DNA from: Verrucomicrobia subdivision 3 bacterium UBA7542
GTDB taxonomy: Bacteria; Verrucomicrobiota; Verrucomicrobiia; Limisphaerales; UBA11358
Assembly (NCBI GenBank): GCA_002479245.1
Contig: DLMG01000323.1
Span: 1-14,469, forward strand
DNA length: 14,469 nucleotides
Direction of reading: 5' to 3'
The stretch's first letter is position 1; the number at the start of each line of letters is the position of its first letter. Of the stretch, positions 6,801 to 11,751 are shown piece by piece. The position numbers were made by a program, and so were the translations under genes. The notes under the pieces are model-generated. The model worked only from the letters and a program-made list of their open reading frames with translations. It was not told where the DNA came from and did no database searches.

Positions 6801-8235
6801 CCAGGCAATCCTGGAATCCACCGCCGATGGCATTCTGGCCGTGGACAACAAGGGGAAGGTGATCAAAGCCAACCGGCGGTTTGCCGAGCTTTGGCGGATT
6901 CCCCAGTCGCTCATGGATGCCGGAGACGACCGTGCCCTGTTGGATTTCGTGCTGAAGCAGTTGTCCAATCCGGACGCGTTTTTGCAGAAGGAGCAGTCGC
7001 TCTACAACACGGACGCGGTGGAGATGGACACGCTGGCCTTCAAGGACGGCCGCATTTTTGAGCGCTATTACTTCCCGATGATGATGGAAGGGGCGGTCCT
7101 TGGTCGGGTGTGGTCGTTCCGTGACATCACCGAGCGCAAACAAGCCGCGCAACGCGTCGCCGATGCGTTGAACTTCAACCAGACCATGCTCCGTGCCTTG
7201 CCCGTGGGCATCGTCGTCTTCAAAGCCACCGGTCCGTGTGTTTCTGCCAACGAAGCCATTGGGCAAATCATCGGCGGCCCGCGCGAAGAGGTGCTGAAAC
7301 AAAACTTCCGCCAGCTCGAATCGTGGAAGGACTCCGGCATGCTGGCCGCCGCTGAAGCCGCGCTGGCCGCGCAAACGGAGCGCAAACTGGAGACCCAAAT
7401 AGTCACCACCTTTGGCCGGAAAGCCTGGTTCTCCTGCCGTTTTGTGCCGTTCCAATACGAAGGCGAACAGCATTTGCTCCTCATTGTAAGCGACATCACT
7501 GAGCGCAAGCGGCAGGAAAATGAGTTGAGCGAGAAAAACACCGAACTGGAACGCTTCACCTACACCGTGTCGCACGACTTGAAAAGCCCGCTGGTGACGC
7601 TGAAAACCTTCCTCGGCTACCTGGAGCAGGATATGGCCGGTCCGGACAAGGAGCGGGTCAAGCAGGATTTGGCCTACATGCACACTGCGGCGGACAAGAT
7701 GGGCCAGTTGCTCGATGAACTGCTGAATCTGGCGCGCGTTGGCCGCAAAATGAATCCGGCCGAGCGGGTCACGTTCAAGGAACTCGTGCAGGAGGCTGTC
7801 CGGCTGGTCGCCGGACGCATCAGCACGGGCGGCGGGGAGGTGCAAGTGGCCGATGCTGCCGTGGTCCTGGAAGGCGACCGCCCGCGCCTGATGGAAATCT
7901 GGCAAAACCTGGTGGAGAACGCCTGCAAGTTCATGGGGAACCAGCCCAAGCCGCGGGTCGAGATTGGCGTCGAGCAGCGCGGATTGGAGATGGTGTTTTT
8001 CGTGCGCGACAATGGCGCGGGCATTGATCCGCGTTACCAGGAGAAAGTGTTCGGTTTGTTTGAGAAGCTCGATCCGAGAGGCGAGGGAACGGGGATGGGA
8101 CTGGCTCTGGTGAGGCGGATCGTGGAGATTTACAAGGGACGAATCTGGGTCGAGTCTCCGGGGCTGGGGCAGGGCGCGACTTTCCTGTTCACTTTGCCCG
8201 GAGCGGTTGTCATTGACCCGGAACAATCGTCGTAA
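3802..8235 (+). CDS. Membrane histidine kinase with large extracytoplasmic sensor and seven PAS domains
   Basis: This 1477-aa sensor kinase starts at ATG 3802. Order: transmembrane helix about 13-33; extracytoplasmic sensor about 34-303, resembling a double-Cache domain (KERLGDAATFFNN, ETLLVRRDGNDVLFLNELKF); transmembrane helix about 304-324. Then come PAS modules at about 342-468, 469-597, 598-725, 726-853, 854-992 (divergent), 993-1117 and 1118-1240, mostly closed by DITDRKRAE or DITERK. The transmitter has the H-box SHDLKSPL with phospho-accepting His1258, the N-box LVENACKF, DNGAGI, FGLFEKL and GTGMGLA, all intact. It should autophosphorylate and pass phosphate to a regulator. Candidates are the receiver protein 11 nt downstream or the Rcp1-type protein at 11209. 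The start has no Shine-Dalgarno sequence. The sensor is paralogous to that of the gene at 9018. Confidence 0.93.
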   Translation: MKAVTREERRVAYPLVLSFAILALGLVVGGTFYYRNYAQHFRAEAESQLSAIAKLKVDELVEFRKERLGDAATFFNNTSFSGLVRRFLEHPEDADAQQQVQEWAAKYMATDQYDLVRLIDAQGVIHMSVPAGRPPLSSVVAQRVSEVLRSGQVALEDFHWNEHDQRIYLTLLVPILDRSDHSQALGVLALRINPEAYLYPFLSRWPTSSRTAETLLVRRDGNDVLFLNELKFKTNTALNLRISLENTNVAAVKAVLGQEGVVEGVDYRGVPTLAALHHVPDSPWFLIARMDAAEVYAPLRERLRLTILLASLLLISVGLGIGAIWRHLRVQFYKERYQIAEALRESEERFRRIFEEGPTGIAILDEAFRFIQVNPAFSSMLGYSMDEMRTMAFTDITHPDHIQRDVEHMRRLLRGELSVYSTEKRYIARSGKELWGLVQVNVVRNAAGAFRYFLAIISDITDRKRAEMVRWESEERLRLHTDNSPLAVVEWSADLIITRWTGAAEKMFGWSAEEAIGKPITELPGICEEDLPAVQSVIRQLAGGVSKHVFSSNRNRTRNGQVIHCEWHNSVLHDAGGKMTSVLSQVLDITERKRAEETIAHERQLLRNLIDLLPETFFIKDLDSRFLVVNETLAKQYGKDTPSQLLGLSDADLFPAGLAADFRAEEMKVFAGEPIIGQENSAVFLDGRKHTVLTTKLPFRDSQGRICGLVGIGQDITDRKRAEEALANERALLRTLVDNLPAAIYLKDLAGRKTLANRVELGYMGATSEAEVLGKTDFDFFPPEQAAVYQANDQEVIRNGQPQINHESSFTKPDGSVIYLSGSTVPLRDAAGRVIGLAGINYDITDRKRAEERLLKVITQTRCILHSGQVEGPEGWRERALEPESPFHWDFPVLNEEAAQKILPLEQAAGERYQEAWFRSRNRGDCTQMNWNAGNAFLNDLPFYRNEFRCIDKHGVGHWMQEFVTVRKLAENRWELFGITTDISDLKRVETELRRSETGLQAILESTADGILAVDNKGKVIKANRRFAELWRIPQSLMDAGDDRALLDFVLKQLSNPDAFLQKEQSLYNTDAVEMDTLAFKDGRIFERYYFPMMMEGAVLGRVWSFRDITERKQAAQRVADALNFNQTMLRALPVGIVVFKATGPCVSANEAIGQIIGGPREEVLKQNFRQLESWKDSGMLAAAEAALAAQTERKLETQIVTTFGRKAWFSCRFVPFQYEGEQHLLLIVSDITERKRQENELSEKNTELERFTYTVSHDLKSPLVTLKTFLGYLEQDMAGPDKERVKQDLAYMHTAADKMGQLLDELLNLARVGRKMNPAERVTFKELVQEAVRLVAGRISTGGGEVQVADAAVVLEGDRPRLMEIWQNLVENACKFMGNQPKPRVEIGVEQRGLEMVFFVRDNGAGIDPRYQEKVFGLFEKLDPRGEGTGMGLALVRRIVEIYKGRIWVESPGLGQGATFLFTLPGAVVIDPEQSS
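5176..6354 (+). repeat. Near-identical 27-nt direct repeats at PAS-module boundaries
   Basis: The 27 nt encoding DITDRKRAE occur at 5176-5202, 5944-5970 and 6328-6354 without a difference, and at 5563-5589 with one. Starts are 387, 381 and 384 nt apart, all multiples of three. Weaker copies lie at 7123 and 7493. In the gene at 11752 there is a copy at 12523-12549 with one difference, and the core CGCAAGCGGGCGGAG recurs at 13081-13095. Confidence 0.85.
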
Positions 8236-8246
8236 GGTAAATTGTT

Positions 8247-8894
8247 ATGGGAAAACCTCCTTTACGCCTGTTGATCGTGGAAGATGAAGTGGCCCACGCC
8301 GCCGCGATTCAGCGCGCCTTCCAAACCGACGAACCCGAAACTCAAATCGAGGTGGTGGGCACGTTGCGGGAATTCCATCAACATAGCGCCGACCACCCGC
8401 CGGACCTCGCCTTGCTCGACCTGAACCTGCCGGATGGCCGGGCGGTGGAGATCCTGTCAAGTCCGCCCGAGGCCGGTCCGTTTCCCATCATGGTAATGAC
8501 GAGTTATGGCAACGAGCAGGTGGCGGTGGAGGCAATCAAGGCGGGCGCGCTGGATTACGTCGTCAAGTCCGCGGAAGCCTTCGCGACGATGCCGCGCACG
8601 GTGGAGCGCGCCTTGCGCGAATGGAAGCTGCTCACCGAACGCCGGGAGGCCGTGGCCGCGCAAAAGCGCCTGATTGCCCAATTGGAGGAGGCCCTGTCGA
8701 AGGTCAAGACCTTGAGCGGTTTGTTGCCCATCTGCTCCGCCTGCAAGAAAATCCGCGACGACCAGGGCTACTGGAGCCAGGTGGAAGGCTACATTCAGGA
8801 GCACACCGACGCCCGATTCACGCACAGCTACTGCCCGGAGTGCGCCCAGAAGTATCTCTCGAAACTGGAGGGGGACGACCCCAACACCCAATGA
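8247..8894 (+). CDS. Response regulator: receiver, coiled coil and C-terminal four-cysteine module
   Basis: The 215-aa protein starts at ATG 8247, 11 nt after the kinase gene, with an AAGG as likely ribosome binding site; the two are almost certainly co-transcribed. Residues 1-125 are a CheY-like receiver: acidic pair Glu12/Asp13, phospho-acceptor Asp58 (LALLDLNLPDG), Thr85 (MVMTSYG) and Lys107 (YVVKSAEAF). A charged helix (about 128-155) follows. The tail, from SGLLPIC onward, has Cys163, Cys166, Cys196 and Cys199 in CxxC-x29-CxxC spacing, with CKKIRDDQGYW and YIQEH between. There is no DNA-binding, cyclase or phosphodiesterase domain. The cysteine module is probably zinc-binding and is shared with the protein at 9018. 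I know this module from other bacterial signalling proteins but not a function for it. The receiver is a close paralogue of that at 11752. Confidence 0.9.
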   Translation: MGKPPLRLLIVEDEVAHAAAIQRAFQTDEPETQIEVVGTLREFHQHSADHPPDLALLDLNLPDGRAVEILSSPPEAGPFPIMVMTSYGNEQVAVEAIKAGALDYVVKSAEAFATMPRTVERALREWKLLTERREAVAAQKRLIAQLEEALSKVKTLSGLLPICSACKKIRDDQGYWSQVEGYIQEHTDARFTHSYCPECAQKYLSKLEGDDPNTQ

Positions 8895-8920
8895 AGACAT
8901 TAACCAGCACACCGCCCCGG

Positions 8921-8968
8921 GTAGCGGCAGGCATCTTGCCTGCCGTAGCCGGCGGCATCCTGCCGCCC
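8921..8968. repeat. Tandem GTAGC-type REP hairpins
   Basis: Two adjoining units of the form GTAGC-GGC..GGCATC-TGCC..: a 9-bp stem at 8925-8933/8937-8945 with loop TCT, and a 7-bp stem at 8951-8957/8961-8967 with loop TCC. They lie in the 123-nt spacer after the response regulator gene. Related units recur at 11105-11153 and, degenerate, at 11704. They may act as transcript-end stabilisers or partial terminators. Confidence 0.75.
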
Positions 8969-9017
8969 GATGGTTGGTAATAAACAGGTCGCCACCGACT
9001 AAAAACAAACCATCACT

Positions 9018-11033
9018 ATGAAATTCCTCGAGCCAACCGAGCGCCGCGCCGAGTGGGGCCTCCTGTTGATCTTCGCCATCCTGTCATTGGGAATCATCGG
9101 GGGTAGCGCCTTCTACTACCGGCACTACGAGCGGCAATTCCGCGCCGCAGCCGAGCACCAGCTTACGGCCATTGCGGAACTGAAAGTCAACGAGCTGGCG
9201 CAGTATCGCAAGGAACGATTGGAAGACGCCGCCATCTTTTTCAACAACGCGGCTTTTTCCGGGCTGGTGCGGCGTTTTTTCGATCACCCGGAGGACACGG
9301 ACGCGCAACGGCAGATTCAGACGTGGCTCGGCAAATTTCAGGCCTACTACGAGTATACCCGGGTCTATCTGCTCGATGTTCAGGGCGCTGAACGGCTGGC
9401 TGTCCCCGACCAGCCGGAGCCGTTGCCTGGCCATCTGGCAAAGGACATCGCCGCGGTCCTGCGATCCGGCCGGGTGACGTTTCTGGATTTTCATCGTGAC
9501 GCTCCTGGCCTTCCTATCCATTTGGAGATTCTGGTTCCCATCTTCGACGAACAGGATGCCAGCCGGTCGCTGGGCGTGCTCGTCTTTCGTATTAATCCAG
9601 CCGCCTTCTTCTATCCCTTCATCCAGCGCTGGCCCGTGCCCAGCGAGACGGCGGAGACGCTGCTCGTCCGACGGGACGGCGACGACGCGCTGTTCCTCAA
9701 TGAACTGAAGTTCCGGACCAATACCGCCCTCAACCTGCGCGTATCCCTCACCAGCAATAACATGCCTGCGGTGAAAGCCATCCTGGGGCACGAAGGCATT
9801 GTGGACGGGACGGATTATCGTGGGGAGCCGGTACTGGCGGCCCTGCATGCCATTCCGGATTCGCCGTGGTTTCTGGAGGCGCGCATAGATACCGCAGAAG
9901 TTTATGCGCCGATGAGGGCGCGACTCTGGCAGGTGGTCGTCATGATCTGCGTTCTGCTCTTCGGTTCGGCGGCCTGTGTGGGTCTGGTCTGGCGGCAGCA
10001 GCAATCCCGTTTCTACCAGGCGCAATATGAGTCGGCGGAGGCGCTGCGCGCTTCGGAGGTCCGCTATCGCCGGCTTTTTGAGGCGGCGAGAGACGGCATT
10101 TTAATCCTCGATGCCGAGACGGGGATGATCTTGGATGTGAATCCGTTCTTGATCGAGTTGTTGGGTTACTCGCGCGAGGCTTTCCTCGGAACGAAGGTCT
10201 GGGAACTGGGGTTCTTCAAGGACATCGTCGCCAACCAGGACAACTTCGAGGAATTGCAGCAGAAGGGATACCTTCGTTATGAAGACCTGCCGTTGGAAAC
10301 CAGCGACGGGCGGCGGATCGAGGTGGAGTTTGTCAGCAACGTCTATCTGGTGAATCACCAGAAGGTGATCCAGTGCAACATCCGCGACATCACCGGGCGC
10401 AAGCGGATGGAGGAGAAACTCCGCCAGTTGTCCCGGGCGGTGGAACAAAGTCCCGCCTCGATCGTCATTACCAATCCCGCCGGTGACATTGAATACGCCA
10501 ATCCCAAGTTTATCAACGTCACCGGTTACACATTGGCGGAGATCCTGGGCAAAAATCCGCGCATCCTGAAATCCGGCGAGATAAGTCCGGAAACCTACCG
10601 GGAACTGTGGCAAACCATCACGGCGGGAAAGGAATGGCGCGGCGAATTCCACAACAAAAAAAAGAACGGCGAACTCTATTGGGAAAGCGCCTCCATCTCA
10701 CCTATCCGCGACCGCGCGGGCCGCGTCACCCATTACGTCGCCGTCAAAGAAGACATCACCGCGCGGAAACAGAACGAGGCCGAACACGATCAGCTCATCC
10801 AGGACTTGCACGACGCCCTCGCCAACGTGAAGTCCTTGAGCGGGCTGCTGCCCATCTGCGCCGGCTGCAAAAAAATCCGCGACGACAAGGGCTATTGGAG
10901 CCAGGTGGAGAGCTATATTCAAAAACACTCCGATGCCACCTTCACCCACGGCCTGTGCCCGGATTGCATCAAGAAGTTGTACCCGGACCTGGTGGAAGGC
11001 GGCCTCGGCGGCTCACCCAAGGAGGCCCCATGA
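9018..11033 (+). CDS. Kinase-less membrane PAS receptor ending in a four-cysteine module
   Basis: This 671-aa protein starts at ATG 9018. Layout: transmembrane helix about 13-33; extracytoplasmic sensor about 34-303, strikingly similar throughout to that of the gene at 3802 (both have SGLVRRF, ETLLVRRDG, TNTALNLR); transmembrane helix about 304-325. PAS modules follow at about 342-466 (ending DITGRKRMEEK) and 467-589 (ending DITARKQ). A coiled coil (QLIQDLHDALANVKSL) leads into the module SGLLPIC with Cys614, Cys617, Cys647 and Cys650, spaced CxxC-x29-CxxC exactly as in the regulator at 8247. No H-box, ATPase, GGDEF, EAL or methyl-accepting domain exists, and the frame ends in a normal stop, so this is not an obvious truncation. 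It presumably signals through protein contacts of the cysteine module. Confidence 0.88.
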   Translation: MKFLEPTERRAEWGLLLIFAILSLGIIGGSAFYYRHYERQFRAAAEHQLTAIAELKVNELAQYRKERLEDAAIFFNNAAFSGLVRRFFDHPEDTDAQRQIQTWLGKFQAYYEYTRVYLLDVQGAERLAVPDQPEPLPGHLAKDIAAVLRSGRVTFLDFHRDAPGLPIHLEILVPIFDEQDASRSLGVLVFRINPAAFFYPFIQRWPVPSETAETLLVRRDGDDALFLNELKFRTNTALNLRVSLTSNNMPAVKAILGHEGIVDGTDYRGEPVLAALHAIPDSPWFLEARIDTAEVYAPMRARLWQVVVMICVLLFGSAACVGLVWRQQQSRFYQAQYESAEALRASEVRYRRLFEAARDGILILDAETGMILDVNPFLIELLGYSREAFLGTKVWELGFFKDIVANQDNFEELQQKGYLRYEDLPLETSDGRRIEVEFVSNVYLVNHQKVIQCNIRDITGRKRMEEKLRQLSRAVEQSPASIVITNPAGDIEYANPKFINVTGYTLAEILGKNPRILKSGEISPETYRELWQTITAGKEWRGEFHNKKKNGELYWESASISPIRDRAGRVTHYVAVKEDITARKQNEAEHDQLIQDLHDALANVKSLSGLLPICAGCKKIRDDKGYWSQVESYIQKHSDATFTHGLCPDCIKKLYPDLVEGGLGGSPKEAP

Positions 11034-11055
11034 CCTTGCACTTCCCATCCAAACT

Positions 11056-11153
11056 CCCGGCTGGAAGCCGGGCGCTACGGCAGTCAAGGATGGCTGCCGC
11101 TACGGTGGCGGCGGGCATCCTGCCTGCCGTAGCCGGCGGCATCCCTGCCGCCC
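11056..11153. repeat. Cluster of three REP-like hairpins
   Basis: The 175-nt spacer contains a 7-bp stem at 11056-11062/11066-11072 (CCCGGCT, loop GGA). It also holds two GTAGC-type units at about 11105-11128 and 11129-11153 that match those at 8921 (GGCGGCATCC and TGCCGCCC). The second of these has a 7-bp stem with a four-base loop. No gene is seen in the spacer. Confidence 0.7.
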
Positions 11154-11208
11154 GGCATCCCGAAAAACGGCTCACAAACTGCTGCATCTAACCATGGAGA
11201 CCACATTT

Positions 11209-11652
11209 ATGATTAAAGGAAACCCCGTCACCATTCTACTGGTGGAAGACGACCCGGCGCACGCCGAGATCGTGCGGCGTAACCTGGGAAGTTTTCGCGT
11301 GGCCAACCACATCATTCACGTGGAAGACGGCCAGGCGGCGCTGGACTATCTCTTCCACCATGCCCCCTATGCCGACCCCAAAACCAGTCCCCGGCCGCAC
11401 CTGATTCTCCTGGATCTGCGACTGCCCAAGGTGGACGGGATGGAAGTGCTGCGCCGGCTCAAAGCGGATGAAGAACTGAAGCTCATCCCGACGGTCGTGC
11501 TTACGACCTCGGGCGCCGAATCGGACCTGGTCAACGCCTACACCCATGGCGCGGGGAGCTACCTGGTGAAGCCGGTGGATTTCGAGAAGTTCTCCAAGCT
11601 GATGGAAGCCTTCGGCTTCTACTGGCTCGCGTGGAACCGGTTTCCAGACTGA
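11209..11652 (+). CDS. Rcp1-type single-domain response regulator
   Basis: The 147-aa protein is a stand-alone receiver. It has the acidic pair Glu13/Asp14 with Asp15 (LLVEDDPAHAEIV), phospho-acceptor Asp69 (LILLDLRLPKVDGMEVL), Thr99/Thr100 (VVLTTSGAESD) and Lys121 (SYLVKPVDFEKFSKLM). The HVEDGQAALDYLFH segment and the FGFYWLAWNRFP ending are those of the Rcp1 group, which typically receives phosphate from phytochrome- or PAS-type kinases. With no output domain it probably serves as a phosphate shuttle or binds a partner. I chose ATG 11209 because GGAG lies nine bases upstream; an in-frame ATG at 11194 would add five residues. Likely kinase partners are the products of 3802 and 11752. Confidence 0.9.
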   Translation: MIKGNPVTILLVEDDPAHAEIVRRNLGSFRVANHIIHVEDGQAALDYLFHHAPYADPKTSPRPHLILLDLRLPKVDGMEVLRRLKADEELKLIPTVVLTTSGAESDLVNAYTHGAGSYLVKPVDFEKFSKLMEAFGFYWLAWNRFPD

Positions 11653-11703
11653 AAGCAGACGAATCCCGACTGCTCATGAGGCGAGCCAGACAACAGTCAC
11701 TCT

Positions 11704-11725
11704 GTAGTGGCAGGCATCCTTGCCG
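11704..11725. repeat. Degenerate GTAGC-type REP unit
   Basis: GTAGTGGCAGGCATCCTTGCC resembles the units at 8921 and 11105 but pairs poorly. It lies in the 99-nt spacer before the hybrid kinase gene, the third spacer of the cluster to carry this repeat. Confidence 0.5.
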
Positions 11726-11751
11726 GTCCGGCTTCAACCATGTAAACCGCC

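Noticed and set aside
6757..8226. Minus-strand open frame of 489 codons opposite the kinase transmitter
   Set aside because: The forward frame has every kinase motif intact; the reverse product resembles no family and is rich in His/Gln/Arg as shadows are.
10607..11191. Plus-strand open frame of 194 codons spanning the end of the PAS receptor and the following spacer
   Set aside because: It is the +1 frame of the receptor's second PAS and cysteine module, then repeat sequence.
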